From: Synaphobranchus kaupii
Lineage: Eukaryota > Chordata > Actinopteri > Anguilliformes > Synaphobranchidae
DNA length: 64,000 nucleotides
Assembly (NCBI GenBank): GCA_029718625.1
Contig: CM056376.1
Span: forward strand, 95,027,945-95,091,944
Reading direction: 5' to 3'
Positions within the stretch are counted from its first letter, which is position 1. Every line of letters begins with the position of its first letter. The notes below the pieces were generated by a model. That model did not search any database, was not told the origin of the DNA, and was given only the letters and a program-made list of their open reading frames with translations. The position numbers and the translations under genes are program-made. Below are positions 38,401 through 48,491 of the stretch, piece by piece.

Positions 38401-38640
38401 CAACATTTCCCTTCCCTCCTCCTCTAAAAATCTTCGGCCCCGGTTCATTGGTCCCTTCCCTGTTGTACGTCTTGTTAACCCTGTTTCCGTCAAGCTCTCC
38501 CTCCCTGCCTCCCTCAAAGTTTACCCCGTTTTTCATGTTTCCCAAATCAAGCCTGTCGCCTCCAGCCCCCTCAGTGCCCCTACCCTCCCTCCTCCTCCTG
38601 TCCGGGTCATCAACAACGCCCCGGCCTATACGGTGGACCG
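35413..38640 (+). CDS. pol: Pol polyprotein, retrotransposon 1, one frameshift, 3' end missing
   Basis: The frame is open from 35413, but translation probably enters it by -1 frameshifting near 35470. Numbered from 35413: protease IDSGADANF (Asp 64); reverse transcriptase with FTKLDL and YIDD at 381-384; RNase H with EVDASDTG (Asp 530) and TDHQN; integrase zinc finger ([20 protein letters not shown]); integrase core Asp 782 (VDFVTG), Asp 842 (SDRGPQF), Glu 878 (GQAERANQ), a DD35E triad. The frame breaks at the C run 38097-38101, which has one base more than element 2, and stops at 38154. The integrase C-terminal part continues in another frame (38129-38638, [10 protein letters not shown] to PAYTVD) into the gap. 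All catalytic residues are present, so the break could be a sequencing error. Protein restores the element by reverse transcription in particles and integration in the nucleus. Confidence 0.93.
35464..35509 (+). promoter_or_regulatory. Candidate -1 ribosomal frameshift signal at gag/pol junction
   Basis: The heptamer C CCA AAA at 35464-35470 fits the X XXY YYZ rule in the gag reading frame. A 5-nt spacer follows, then an outer stem GGCTCG (35476-35481) pairs with CGAGCC (35504-35509). Inside it CCAGT (35482-35486) pairs with ACTGG (35490-35494). The pol frame is -1 relative to gag and open through this point. Element 2 keeps the heptamer and both stems while the inner loop differs (TCA here, AAA there). 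Confidence 0.65.
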
Positions 38641-39140
38641 NNNNNNNNNNNNNNNNNNNNNNNNNNNNNNNNNNNNNNNNNNNNNNNNNNNNNNNNNNNN
38701 NNNNNNNNNNNNNNNNNNNNNNNNNNNNNNNNNNNNNNNNNNNNNNNNNNNNNNNNNNNNNNNNNNNNNNNNNNNNNNNNNNNNNNNNNNNNNNNNNNNN
38801 NNNNNNNNNNNNNNNNNNNNNNNNNNNNNNNNNNNNNNNNNNNNNNNNNNNNNNNNNNNNNNNNNNNNNNNNNNNNNNNNNNNNNNNNNNNNNNNNNNNN
38901 NNNNNNNNNNNNNNNNNNNNNNNNNNNNNNNNNNNNNNNNNNNNNNNNNNNNNNNNNNNNNNNNNNNNNNNNNNNNNNNNNNNNNNNNNNNNNNNNNNNN
39001 NNNNNNNNNNNNNNNNNNNNNNNNNNNNNNNNNNNNNNNNNNNNNNNNNNNNNNNNNNNNNNNNNNNNNNNNNNNNNNNNNNNNNNNNNNNNNNNNNNNN
39101 NNNNNNNNNNNNNNNNNNNNNNNNNNNNNNNNNNNNNNNN
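38641..39140. other. Assembly gap, exactly 500 N
   Basis: A run of exactly 500 N, a conventional placeholder length. It interrupts pol at the point where element 2 encodes the chromodomain. The missing end of pol plus a roughly 1.4-kb 3' LTR would not fit in 500 bases, so the true gap is probably larger or the element is truncated. Confidence 0.98.

Positions 39141-39171
<31 letters not shown>
39141..39171. repeat. (TA)n microsatellite
   Basis: TA array of about 15 repeats visible, abutting the gap on one side and a Tc1 end on the other. Its full length is unknown. Confidence 0.9.
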
Positions 39172-39174
<3 letters not shown>

Positions 39175-39177
<3 letters not shown>

Positions 39178-40520
39178 TGCCCTCCACAATTATTGGCACC
39201 CCTGGTAAAGATGAGTAAAAAAGGTTATAAAAAATTCACCATTTCGTGAATTAGCTTAATCTCACACTGAAAAAATGAGAAAAATCCAGCCTTTAATTGA
39301 AGTAAATTTATTTTGAGAAAAAAAAACCCTCATCAAGAAGAATTATTTTTAACAAAACCACGTATTGGCACCCCTGCATTTAATACTTTGTACAACTTCA
39401 CTTTGCCAATAAAACAGTCTTCTCCCGTAACATCTAATAAGATTGGAGAATACAGAGCAAGGAATCTGAGACCATTCCTCTTTACAGAATCTCTCCAGAT
39501 CATCCAGAGTCCTAGGTCCTCTCTTTTGCACTTTCCTCTTCAGCTCAGCCCACAGGTTTTCAATGGGGTTTAGGTCAGGGGACTGAGATGGCCATGGCAG
39601 AAGCTTGATTTTGTGTTCAGTTAACCATTTTTGTGTTGATTTGGGCGTATGTTTTGGATCATTGTCCTGCTGGAAGATCCAACGGCAACCCAGTTTTAGT
39701 TTCCTGGCAGAGGCAGCCAGATTCAGATAAAAAATGTCTTGGTATTTCATGGAGTTAATGATGCCATGTACCCTAACAAGGTTCCCAGGGCCTTTGGAGG
39801 GAAAACAGCCCCACAACATCACGGAACCTCCACAATACTTAACAGTGGGATCAGGTTATTTTTTGTATAGCCATCCTTCTTTTTACGCAAAACCCATTTT
39901 GACTGTTGGTTGCCGAAAAGCTCAATTTTCGTTTCATCTGAGCATAGAACATGGTTCCAGTCAAAGTTCCAGTAGCATTTAGCAAACTCCAGGTGCTTAT
40001 GTTTGTGGTGACATGACAGGAAAGGCTTTTTTCTGGCAATGCTTCCAAATAATTTGTTGGCATGGAGGTGACGTCTAATGGTAGTTTTGGAAACTTGACG
40101 ACCCCAAGATGCTACTTTCCTCTGTAATTCTCCAACAGTGATCCTTGGGGATTTTTGCCTCTCATACCATCCTCCTCAATGTGCGTGGGGGCAAAATAAA
40201 CTTGAGTCCTCTTCCAGGCAAGTTTGTAACAGTTCCAGTTGCTTTGAAGTATTGCCCTAACGGTAGATATGGGCATTTTCAGGTGAGCAGCTATTTTTTT
40301 TAATAGCCATTCCCTGACTTATGATGCTCAACACACTTTTCCCTCATTTTATTTGTGTGTTCTCTTATCTTTCCCATGTTGATGTATGAATAAGGGAATA
40401 TGGCCTCTGTGTCACCTCATATTTATACCCCAGTGAAACAGGAAGTCATGGATTACTGCTTGAAAGCTCTGATCAACTTTAAAAAGTAAAATGCCACAAT
40501 CATTGGCACCCCTGCATTTA
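39175..40520 (-). mobile_element. Tc1-like transposon 2, about 1.35 kb, right end irregular
   Basis: The left end is CAGTGCCCTCCACAATTATT, a terminus common to a fish/frog Tc1 group. An inner direct repeat TATTGGCACCCCTGC lies at 39364. The right side carries CCACAATCATTGGCACCCCT (about 40494-40514) in the same rather than the inverted orientation, and no CAGTGCCC end. So the 5' outer terminal repeat appears lost. A transposase remnant on the minus strand fills 40378 down to 39349. Confidence 0.85.
39349..40378 (-). pseudogene. Tc1-type transposase with frameshifts, catalytic triad present
   Basis: Starts at the minus-strand ATG at 40378 (MGKIREHTNKMREK). The N-terminal DNA-binding half (to about 39900) is broken by frameshifts, the first after SGNGY. 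The catalytic part has the first Asp in VLCSDETKIE (about 39935) and an intact last frame 39822-39349 with QQDNDPKHT and DLNPIENLW, 34 residues between Asp and Glu. Unlike the copy at 27921, the Glu is kept. Non-functional because of the N-terminal breaks. Confidence 0.9.
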
Positions 40521-40533
40521 TATATAGAATAAA

Positions 40534-41012
40534 GGTGGGACTGAATTTAGCTGTAAATTACACTGGAACAGTATGGAACACATGGTTGGCTAAATGGCTC
40601 TAAGTCATCAAGGGTCTGATGTATGAAACAAGCCTTAAAACATCACTCTGCTGCCAGAAATACAGTAGATATAGATGGATAACTTGAAGGGTTTCTTCTC
40701 CTGACTTATTTTTACATAGAGTTCAATAGGAGAAACATTTGTCAGGAGAAACAACCCTTAAAGTAATCCATCCATATCTACTGCATATCTGGCAGCAGAG
40801 TGATGGTTTGAGGCTTGTTTGATACCTCAGACCCTTGATGACTTACAGCCATTTTACCAACCATGTATTCCATACTGTTCCAGCATAATTTACAGCTAAA
40901 TCTAGTCCCACCCCCCAATTCCCATAGAGATCCATTCAAATGCAGAGACGTTATAGTATCCCTTGTAAGAGTACCAAGAGTCTTTTGATTTTGTCGGATC
41001 ACAGACATCAGG
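40534..41012. mobile_element. Foldback element, copy 2 (left arm truncated)
   Basis: Reverse-complementary halves matching copy 1 at 5780-6394 (GGTGGGACTGAATTTAGCTG at the left, CAGCTAAATCTAGTCCCACC at about 40890-40911, CATCACTCTGCTGCCAG at about 40650). The outer 100 bases of the left arm are missing at the junction with the Tc1 copy. The right arm is followed by GATATGCGACCAAATATAAA, as in copy 1. Confidence 0.8.
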
Positions 41013-41040
41013 CTTGCAAAGGATATGCGACCAAATATAA

Positions 41041-41150
41041 AAAACGTGGTTTTGTTAAAAATAATTATTTCTTGATGAGGAATTTTTTTTTCTCATAATA
41101 AATTTACTTTAATTAAAGGTTGGATTTTTCAATTATTTTATTTTATTAAT
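41041..41150 (+). mobile_element. Tc1 3' subterminal fragment, inverted relative to Tc1 copy 2
   Basis: ACGTGGTTTTGTTAAAAATA, the poly-T with CTCATAATAAATTTACTT, and AATTAAAGGTTGGATTTTTC are the reverse complement of 39270-39363 inside the Tc1 copy at 39175. The outer terminal repeat is absent. Together the two make an inverted pair around the foldback element. Confidence 0.75.
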
Positions 41151-41418
41151 TTTACCCATTCCTAAATTTATTTATGGGAATCCTGAACAAATTTTAACAT
41201 AAATCATACACAATTCTTGTACGTATTATGCCAGAATTACCTGAAAAATCATTTCACCTGCCGCCCCTTGACAGGTTAACACAAAAAAGTTGCATGAAAA
41301 TACAACGATCCAGCATACCACTCCCCAGCTGGTGTATACAGTATAAACAGTAATTAAATGGTTTTGACAATGTAGCATATGTTCAAATAAAAAATTTTAT
41401 GTTGACAATAAAATACTT
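41151..41418. other. Short intergenic stretch, nothing recognised
   Basis: AT-rich, no feature recognised. Confidence 0.4.
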
Positions 41419-41633
41419 ACATAACATAACAGGCATTTAGCAGACGCTCTTATCCAGAGCGGCTTACACAACTTTTTTAGCATATTATCCATTTATACAG
41501 CTGGATATATACTGAAGCGATTCATGTTAAGTACCTTGCTCAAGGGTACAACGGCAGTGTCCTACCTGGGAATCGAACCTGCAACCTTTCGGTTACAAGG
41601 CCAGTTCCTTAACCATTATACTACACTGCCGCC
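41419..41633 (-). mobile_element. tRNA-derived SINE with UnaL2/L2-like tail (family B)
   Basis: Read on the minus strand from 41633: GGCGGCAGTGTAGTATAATG, a tRNA-like head with box A (TAGTATAATGGTTAAGGA) and box B (GGTTGCAGGTTCGATTCCC). The 3' tail GCTCTGGATAAGAGCGTCTG and CTAAATGCCTGT form the short stem-loop known from the eel LINE UnaL2 and its partner SINEs. A second copy is at 54777. The tail is thought to recruit the LINE reverse transcriptase. Confidence 0.9.
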
Positions 41634-42360
41634 CTTGAAGGGGCATGAAAGTGCAGTATGCATTGAGCTGAGGGAGTAACGAAGCCTAAGTATGTTTAAA
41701 GCCTGCAAATGTGATTTATCTTCCATCATGATTTTGAATGCAAAGCAACTAAAAATGTCCCTGAATAGATGTTGCCTAGGGGACTCCATGTTCTTGTAAA
41801 TGTGTGGATATTAGCAGTGGCCTATGGCTTTCCGATAATCCCATCAGATTTGCCTCTTGGTGCCATGCTGCAGTATGTAGTGCAGGTTTTCCTTTCAGTC
41901 CCGCATGAATCTCGCACACAAACATCAGCTGACACATGAAAAAAATCCTTTTCAGCATGTCATCAGCTTGAGTCAGAGCAACTTGTCTCATATGTAATGG
42001 AAATATGCCCCATTGATGGATTCATAGGTCATGCTGTATACATACTAGAACAACTCCATCATTTTCAGGTTTCTGTAGTTTTTATTTTGTGTGCGTGTAA
42101 GCTGAATTTGGTCCTCGTTTTGTTTACAGGCTATATGTTGTTAGGGGTAATCAGTCTTAACCTCAAGATTGGCAAACATCAAACATTTAAGTCTACATAT
42201 CTTGGGACTTTCTCGTCAGATATTGTTGTTGAATTGGCAAAGACCTTTGGAAAGTTGGTCTAGTTGATGTCAATATAAAATTAAAAACAAAATATACTTG
42301 CTGTTTGTGGTTCCATTCTACATTAATAGTTGTCATGCTGTGAAACATAGAAATATTATT

Positions 42361-42398
<38 letters not shown>

Positions 42399-42628
42399 GT
42401 ATATACACACCAGTGGCGGCTGGTGATCGGAAATTTTGGTGAAGCCTGTGAAAATTGAACCCCTGCTTTACCTGTTGAGCTAGGCCATTTTTGAATTGTT
42501 TAACACTGACCACATCAACTGACCAGCTGTAGGCAGAAAAGAGCTAGTGGCCATTTAAAACAGGTTCACAACTCATCACTATGGCTGTACCATTTAAATT
42601 GAGCTGCCTTCTCTCAAATGAATAACAC
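41634..42628. other. Intergenic DNA with a (TA)n tract and a hAT-type end
   Basis: A (TA)n array is at 42364-42394. At about 42412 CAGTGGCGGCTGGTGA resembles a hAT terminus, without a partner nearby. No gene recognised. Confidence 0.4.
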
Positions 42629-42633
42629 CAGAG

Positions 42634-44140
42634 TGTTACGATCCTGATACGGGACGAACCCAAGTGCAACGACCAGGAGGCAGATTCAAGAAAAGGGGAT
42701 ATTTATTAAGCGTTGGGGTAGTCCCAAAGCTGTACAGGAAAGGCAAAACAGAATTAATACATAGAACATAAATTAAGTCCTATACGGACTGCTCCAAGCC
42801 GGAGCTGGACTTGAAATCAAGGAGGGTTCCAAGCCGGAACCGAAGGGGTGCAGGACTGGAAGTCCAAGCCGGACTGGGTGCAGGAAGTGCCCTACTGTTC
42901 CAAGCCGGAACTGGACAGGGTAGGTGGAGGCGTAGCACCGGGTCTGGACCGGAACTGGACCGGGAGGTCCACTCAGGAAAACGGGAGCCGACACGGAACT
43001 TGTTCCAAGCCGGAACTGGACTTTACTGGAGGTGTACAACACACCGGCACTGGACTGGAACTGGACTGGAACTGGACTGGAACTGGACAGGAACTGGGCT
43101 GGAACTGGACCGGGAGGTCCACTCAGGAAACGGGTGCTGGAACGGAATACGTTCCAAGCCGGAACAGGACTCTCACGGAATGGTGGGCTATACACCGGGA
43201 CTGGACTGGAACTGGACCGGGTGAATCACTCAGGTACAGGTACTGGAACGGCGCGAATGTTCCAAGCCGAAACTGGACTTTACTTGGGCGGAGAATCTCT
43301 CTCCGGGACTGACACAGGAACTGGACCGGGTTATCAACTTGAGTCAAAAGGGTAGAAAGCAGAGGTTAGTAGCAGGGTACTGCAGACAGGGTTACGACCG
43401 GGAGGTCTTAAAGGAGGTTTTGACGACAGCCAGGGTTGTAGCTGGCGAAAACCCGACGGGGCTGGGAGGTGAGGCGTAGCTCGGGTAGGTCTCGTCGGAG
43501 CCGGCTGAACTCCAGGGATCCTGGAACCGTAACCGAAGTACAGGAGGTAGCTACGGCCGGACAGGAACGACAGAGAGAGTTAGCCAGGCAGGACTTGGCA
43601 GCGGATCTAGACCCGAGCTGGAGGTGGGAGTACCGCAACACACTCACGCAACATAAAGGGGAAACAAACACTGCTACAGGGAGGCTGGAACCACGGCGTC
43701 TGGAGATTTGAAGGGAGACAAGTAAGTAGCATGCAACAGCGAATGTTACGGGAGGATAGCTACCAAACCGCAGAACAGGTAAGCAGATAAACAACAGCGA
43801 ACTGTAGAACACCGGACCAGAAACGTGACATGACATAAACAAGGTAGGTTAGTTAACGAACTGGCGCCGACAGGGGTTTAAATAGTGCAGGGAATGAAAG
43901 AGTGAATGAGAAACAGGTGTGATAATTAACCGGGAGTGATTGCAAAACACAAAAGTGAGGAATGCATGCAACGAGTAGGGAGAGCGATAGGCGGAAACAA
44001 AAGTGACAATAAAACGAACAAGACAGAGGAAGACGCCCAGACTGCAGCAGCAGGGAAAACACGGACAAAGGAATCCAACATGACACGGAGGGAAACAGGG
44101 AAAACACGGAAAACGGACAGGAAGGGAACGGAACGTTACA
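42634..44140 (-). repeat. 3' LTR of retrotransposon 2, 1507 bp
   Basis: Near-identical to 48492-50021. It lacks an 11-bp segment (TAGCAACCAGA in the other LTR, 49741-49751) between TATA box and predicted start, and has one fewer 12-bp unit in its minisatellite. The AATAAA poly-A signal is at 42702-42707 on the minus strand. Confidence 0.95.
42780..43345 (-). repeat. Minisatellite array in the 3' LTR
   Basis: Repeated TCCAAGCCGGAACTGGAC blocks and a run of 12-bp CTGGAACTGGAC-type units. The matching array in the 5' LTR is at about 48640-49205 with one more 12-bp unit. Overlapping frames reading Trp-Asn-Trp-Thr-Gly or Val-Pro-Val-Gln-Phe repeats are artefacts. Confidence 0.9.
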
Positions 44141-44155
44141 GTACCCCCCCCCTCA
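44141..44155 (-). other. Polypurine tract
   Basis: On the minus strand GAGGGGGGGGG followed by TAC directly precedes the 3' LTR. It is the expected primer for plus-strand synthesis. The pol stop codon (TGA, 44153-44155) overlaps it. Confidence 0.75.
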
Positions 44156-45472
44156 ATGTACGCCACCTGGCGTACCAGGAGGCCTGGTTTTATCAGGGAA
44201 CAGTCTGTGGAAATCCAGGATGAGCGAGTGATCCAGAATAAGGCTCTTGTGGAGCCACGACCGCTCCTCAGGACCATATCCCTCCCAGTCGACGAGGTAT
44301 TGGAAGCCCCGGCCCTTACGGCGGATATCAATAACACGGTTAACCGTGTAGGCCGGGGCGTCGTCGATAACCCGGACGGGAGGTGGAGGGATGGTGGGAG
44401 TACTGAGGGGGCTGGAGGAGACAGGCTTAATCTGGGAAACATGAAAAACAGGGTAAACTTTGAGGGAGGCAGGGAGGGAAAGTTTAACCGAAACTGGATT
44501 AACCAAACAAATGATAGGGAAGGGACCAATAAAGCGGGGCTGGAGTTTCTTGGATGAGGAGGGAAGGGAAATATTAGCGGTAGAGAGCCAGACCTGCTGA
44601 CCGGCCCTATACTGCGGGGCTGCGGTCCTGTGAAGGTCCGCCAGACGTTGGGAACGGGAATTGGAGCGAAGGAGTGCGGTGCGCGTAAGCCTCCACATGC
44701 GTTTACATCTAAGTAGATGGGATTTAACAGAGGGGACAGCTACCTCAGCCTCCTGGGCCGACAGGAGAGGGGGTTGATAGCCTAACGAGCATTCGAACGG
44801 AGATAACCCTGTAGAAGCACACTTAAGGGAATTGTGAGCGTACTCGACCCAGGGGAGAAAATGGCTCCAAGAGGCGGGATTACGCACAGTGACGCACCGC
44901 AGGGCGGCCCCCAGGTCCTGGTTCGCCCTCTCTGCCTGGCCGTTAGACTGGGGATGAAAACCAGAAGATAAACTAGCCGAGGCACCCAGGGCTACACAGA
45001 ACGCCTTCCAAACCCGGGAGGAGAACTGGGGCCCACGATCAGACACAATGTCAGAGGGGATCCCGTGCAACCTGACCACATGCAACACCAAGAGCTCAGC
45101 GGTCTCAAGGGCAGACGGGAGTTTAGGGAGGGGAACAAAGTGAACCGCCTTGGAGAACCGGTCCACTATTGTCAGAATAACGGTGTTACCTTCTGACAAT
45201 GGCAGACCGGTGACGAAGTCCACGCCAATGTGACTCCAAGGACGGCCCGGGACAGGGAGGGGAAGGAGAAGACCAGAGGGAGGCTGGTGGGATGCCTTGC
45301 TCCTGGCGCACACAGAGCAGGCCAGGACAAAGGCACGGGTATCCCCCTTAAGGGTAGGCCACCAAAAAACTCCTCCTGACAAGGGCGATCGTTCTGGCAA
45401 CACCTGGGTGACATGCCAGGCACGAGGCGTGAACCCATTCAAGGACCTGGGAGCGGACGGAATTGGGCACAA
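44153..45472 (-). CDS. pol: Pol, integrase and chromodomain part, retrotransposon 2
   Basis: A 439-codon frame. The true sequence of this part begins near 45370, since the first 35 codons overlap the preceding frame out of phase. It contains WWPTLKGDT and CSVCARSK (integrase zinc finger end), integrase core Asp 85 (GVDFVTG), SDRGPQF and GQAERANQ, the C-terminal GPFP/HVSQIKP region, and a C-terminal chromodomain in the last 64 residues ([15 protein letters not shown]), the mark of chromovirus-type gypsy elements. The chromodomain may direct integration to particular chromatin. It is separated from the upstream pol frame by one extra base in the A/T run at 45364-45369. Confidence 0.93.
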   Translation of the reverse strand: MCPIPSAPRSLNGFTPRAWHVTQVLPERSPLSGGVFWWPTLKGDTRAFVLACSVCARSKASHQPPSGLLLPLPVPGRPWSHIGVDFVTGLPLSEGNTVILTIVDRFSKAVHFVPLPKLPSALETAELLVLHVVRLHGIPSDIVSDRGPQFSSRVWKAFCVALGASASLSSGFHPQSNGQAERANQDLGAALRCVTVRNPASWSHFLPWVEYAHNSLKCASTGLSPFECSLGYQPPLLSAQEAEVAVPSVKSHLLRCKRMWRLTRTALLRSNSRSQRLADLHRTAAPQYRAGQQVWLSTANISLPSSSKKLQPRFIGPFPIICLVNPVSVKLSLPASLKVYPVFHVSQIKPVSSSPLSTPTIPPPPVRVIDDAPAYTVNRVIDIRRKGRGFQYLVDWEGYGPEERSWLHKSLILDHSLILDFHRLFPDKTRPPGTPGGVH

Positions 45473-47504
45473 AAAGGCAGGAGTTAGGGTTACTGCGGGG
45501 ATCCGGTTGGGAAGTCTGAGTGGCCTTCACGATACCCTCGATCTCCCAGGAGACCGCAGCCACCACACAGGAAGCCGGTAGAATGGGCTCCGGATCAGCA
45601 GGACTGGAGGGGAGGGAAAAAATACGGGACAAGGCATCTGCCTTGATATTACGGGAACCGGGGCGGAAAGAAACAGAAAAATTAAAACGGGCAAAAAATA
45701 ACGACCATCTAGCCTGACGGGCATTAAGCCTCTTGGCAGTTTTTAAATAAATAAGGTTTTGATGGTCGGTCAAAACAAGGAAGGGATTACCTGCCCCCTC
45801 CAGCCAGTGGCGCCACTCCTCAAGAGCCAGTTTGATAGCCAGCAGTTCCCGATCCCCGACATCATAGTTTCGCTCAGCGGAGGACAGTCTCCGGGAGAAG
45901 AATGCGCAGGGATGGAGCTTGTTGTCCAAGGCGGCTCGTTGAGACAGAATGGCCCCCACGCCGGTGTCGGAGGCATCCACCTCAACGGTGAACTGACGAG
46001 AAGTGTCCGGGTGACAGAGGATAGGAGCTGAGGAAAACCGAACCTTAAGCAGTTCAAATGCTCGCTGGGCATCGGAATTCCAACAGAAGGGCAAAGCAAC
46101 GGAGGTGAGTTTAGTAAGGGGAGCGGCAATGACACTATAATTGCGGATAAAGCGGCGATAGAAATTAGCAAACCCAAGGAACTGCTGAAGGTGCTTGCGA
46201 GAGGTGGGTTGGGGCCATTCTGTCACCGCCTTGATTTTCGCAGGGTCCGCCCGGATACTGCCCTCCTCGATGATGAAGCCGAGGAATGGGACAGTAGAGA
46301 CGTGAAACGAACATTTCTCCGCCTTGACGAATAGCTGATTCTCCAGCAGCCGCTGGAGAACCTCCCGGACGTGGAGAACGTGTTCCTGGGGGGATTTAGA
46401 AAAAATTAAAATGTCATCAATGTAAACAAATACACTCTTCCCCAGTAGGTCACGCAAAACGTCGTTCACCATGCCCTGGAAGACTGCTGGGGCGTTAGTA
46501 AGGCCGAAGGGGACCACCAGGTATTCATAGTGGCCCAACGGGGTGTTGAAAGCAGTCTTCCATTCGTCCCCCTCCCGTATACGCACCAAATGATAAGCCT
46601 TACGGAGGTCGAGCTTAGTAAACGTAACCGCTTGGGAGAGGGGTTCAAAGGCGGTGTTAATGAGGGGAAGAGGGTACTTGTTACGGATAGTGACTTGATT
46701 GAGTCCACGGTAGTCGATGCAGGGTCGCAGAGAGCCATCCTTCTTCCCCACGAAGAAGAACCCTGCACCGACCGGGGATGAGGAGGGACGGATAATACCC
46801 GAAGCGAGGGACTCATGAATATACTCCTCCATAGCCAGTTTCTCCGGTCCCGACAGACTGTAGAGGCGGCCAGATGGCAGTTTGGCTCCCGCCAGCAGAT
46901 CGATACAACAGTCGTACGGCCTGTGAGGAGGTAAGGACAGAGCACGTGACTTAGAAAAAACCTGTACCAGATCGTGATATTGGTTAGGAACATTAGATAA
47001 ATCGGGCACAGGTTGCACAGAACAGGGATTTCTGGACCCCGGAGGGGGTAGAGCAGAACGGAGACAACTGGCTAGACAGTGGGCACTCCACGCCAGGATG
47101 CGACCGGCTTTCCAGTCAATATGAGGGTTGTGGAGGCGGAGCCAGGTTTGACCTAAAACAAGAGCAGATTGTTTAGAATGGATGAGTAGGAGTTGAATAG
47201 ATTCCCGATGATTGCCAGACAAAACAAGTTGGATAGGAACAGTGGAGTGGGTAACTAGCCCCAAGCTCCTACTGTCCAGAGCAAGAGCTGAAATGGGAGA
47301 GGGTAGAAGCTCCGTGGGAATGCCGGCCCTCCTGGCGAAGGTGATATCCATAAAGTTGGCGTCGGCTCCGGAATCGATGAGAGCCGAGGAGGCCGCTGTC
47401 TTGTCCCTCCAAAGGAGGGTAGCCTTGAACACAAGGCGATCCTGAGCTGCATGGCTTGGGATGATGGGGCTCGTCAGTACGCCCAGTTTTACTGGCGAGC
47501 CCAT
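45348..47504 (-). CDS. pol: Pol, protease, reverse transcriptase and RNase H part, retrotransposon 2
   Basis: A 718-codon frame from the ATG at 47504. The frame is open slightly upstream and is probably entered by -1 frameshifting at 47507-47513. Protease [11 protein letters not shown] near residue 43; reverse transcriptase with [11 protein letters not shown] and [11 protein letters not shown] near residue 360; RNase H with [15 protein letters not shown] and TDHQN; the start of the integrase zinc finger. It ends early at 45348 because of a one-base expansion in a homopolymer (six T on the coding strand against C plus four T in element 1). Catalytic motifs are intact, so the break is either recent or a sequence error. 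Confidence 0.93.
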   Translation of the reverse strand: MGSPVKLGVLTSPIIPSHAAQDRLVFKATLLWRDKTAASSALIDSGADANFMDITFARRAGIPTELLPSPISALALDSRSLGLVTHSTVPIQLVLSGNHRESIQLLLIHSKQSALVLGQTWLRLHNPHIDWKAGRILAWSAHCLASCLRSALPPPGSRNPCSVQPVPDLSNVPNQYHDLVQVFSKSRALSLPPHRPYDCCIDLLAGAKLPSGRLYSLSGPEKLAMEEYIHESLASGIIRPSSSPVGAGFFFVGKKDGSLRPCIDYRGLNQVTIRNKYPLPLINTAFEPLSQAVTFTKLDLRKAYHLVRIREGDEWKTAFNTPLGHYEYLVVPFGLTNAPAVFQGMVNDVLRDLLGKSVFVYIDDILIFSKSPQEHVLHVREVLQRLLENQLFVKAEKCSFHVSTVPFLGFIIEEGSIRADPAKIKAVTEWPQPTSRKHLQQFLGFANFYRRFIRNYSVIAAPLTKLTSVALPFCWNSDAQRAFELLKVRFSSAPILCHPDTSRQFTVEVDASDTGVGAILSQRAALDNKLHPCAFFSRRLSSAERNYDVGDRELLAIKLALEEWRHWLEGAGNPFLVLTDHQNLIYLKTAKRLNARQARWSLFFARFNFSVSFRPGSRNIKADALSRIFSLPSSPADPEPILPASCVVAAVSWEIEGIVKATQTSQPDPRSNPNSCLFVPNSVRSQVLEWVHASCLACHPGVARTIALVRRSFLVAYP

Positions 47505-47513
47505 TCTTTTGGG
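47467..47513 (-). promoter_or_regulatory. Candidate -1 ribosomal frameshift signal, retrotransposon 2
   Basis: On the minus strand CCCAAAA (47513-47507) is followed after 4-5 nt by GGGCTCG (plus-strand 47496-47502) pairing with CGAGCCC (plus-strand 47467-47473), with an inner CCAGT/ACTGG stem (47491-47495 with 47483-47487) and loop AAA. Same design as element 1, with an outer stem one base pair longer. Confidence 0.65.
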
Positions 47514-48472
47514 CGAATAGGACAGGAGGCGATCTGATGGCCAGGCTTGCCGCAGTAAAAACAGGACCTAGTGCGAAGACGGCGTTGGCGCTCCTCGGGG
47601 TCGACCGAAACTCTGCCCAGTTGCATAGGTTCCTCCTCGGAGACACCAGTCGACGCCCTAGATCCAGTGACAGAGGTGTGTTGGCGTACGTTAGGAGTGT
47701 CGGAGGGTAGATGACGCCCGGAGCTTCTTCCCCGCTCACGGGCCCGGATACGGAGACGATTATCTATAGCAATGGCGAGGCTAATGAGACTATTGAGGGA
47801 GTTGGACTCTTCCCGAGTAGCAAGCTGGTCCTTGAGTTCCTCGCTAAGAGCTTGGCGGAAAGCCCCCTGAAGGGAGGTGTCATTCCATCCGGACTCCGCG
47901 GCGAGGGTGCGAAACTGAATGGCCATCTCTGCGACGCTGCGATTGCCTTGACGAACTTGGAGCAGACGTTGGGTAGCGTCTCGCCCGCAGGTAGGGTGAT
48001 CAAACACGCGCCGCATCTCAGCGGTAAAGGCTGCAAAGTTGCTGCACAACGGAGCCTGGCTGTCCCAGATGGATGTAGCCCACTCCAGGGCACTTCCTCC
48101 CAAGCTGCTCATGATGAACGCGATCTTACAGGAGTCAGAGGCGAAGGAGGTGGGCTGCATACGGAACACTATGTCACACTTCATTAAAATTTCACGACAT
48201 CTCCCCAACCCCCCGCGATATAACTCGGGGTGTTGCACTCGGGGCTCCCGGCTTGAAGTGGGAGCTGGAGCCTCCGGAGGTGGTTCAGGAGCGGGAGGAA
48301 TTGGGCCCACAGGAATCCGCGGTAGCGGCTGGTGAAGCGAAAGTTGAGCTACCTGCTCCGTGATGCCCCTTAGTACTTCCAAAACATCATCCAAACGACG
48401 GCCCTGTTGGTCGCTGACCGCAGTTTGGCAGGAGAAGGCGTGGCGAATCTGTTCCAGGTCGGCTGGGTCCAT
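47489..48472 (-). CDS. gag: Gag polyprotein, retrotransposon 2
   Basis: 327 residues, intact. Same domain order as the gag at 34520: N-terminal helical region with [16 protein letters not shown], proline-rich linker, capsid-like domain ([33 protein letters not shown]), basic linker, and one CCHC knuckle [14 protein letters not shown] near the C terminus. It ends [11 protein letters not shown], four codons later than the element 1 gag. The start is 8 bases after the PBS region. Confidence 0.95.
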   Translation of the reverse strand: MDPADLEQIRHAFSCQTAVSDQQGRRLDDVLEVLRGITEQVAQLSLHQPLPRIPVGPIPPAPEPPPEAPAPTSSREPRVQHPELYRGGLGRCREILMKCDIVFRMQPTSFASDSCKIAFIMSSLGGSALEWATSIWDSQAPLCSNFAAFTAEMRRVFDHPTCGRDATQRLLQVRQGNRSVAEMAIQFRTLAAESGWNDTSLQGAFRQALSEELKDQLATREESNSLNSLISLAIAIDNRLRIRARERGRSSGRHLPSDTPNVRQHTSVTGSRASTGVSEEEPMQLGRVSVDPEERQRRLRTRSCFYCGKPGHQIASCPIRPKEWARQ

Positions 48473-48479
48473 GCTTTAG

Positions 48480-48490
48480 GCCAGTTCGTT
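48480..48490 (-). other. Self-priming-type primer binding site, retrotransposon 2
   Basis: The minus strand reads AACGAACTGGC one base after the 5' LTR end, identical to element 1 and complementary to GCCAGTTCGTT in the LTR (plus-strand 49724-49734). Confidence 0.65.
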
Positions 48491-48491
48491 C

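Larger units (their letters stand above)
33111..38640 (+). mobile_element. Sushi-like Ty3/gypsy (chromovirus-type) LTR retrotransposon 1, 3' end in assembly gap
   Basis: 5' LTR 33111-34500, self-priming-type PBS, gag 34520-35476, candidate -1 frameshift signal, pol from about 35467 to the edge of a 500-N gap. Domain order protease, reverse transcriptase, RNase H, integrase is that of Ty3/gypsy. The nearly complete relative on the minus strand at 42634-50021 adds a chromodomain at the position that here falls in the gap. The chromodomain and 3' LTR of this copy are not visible. Coding density and low decay suggest a recent insertion, apart from one frameshift in pol. Confidence 0.95.

Noticed and set aside
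38129..39218. Frames of 290-360 codons crossing the N gap
   Set aside because: They are only open because N codons are not read as stops; the real part is the integrase C-terminal region up to 38638.
41560..41633. Possible tRNA gene
   Set aside because: The box A/box B segment is the head of a SINE with a following body and LINE-type tail; no full cloverleaf was found. The same holds for 54777 and 10562.
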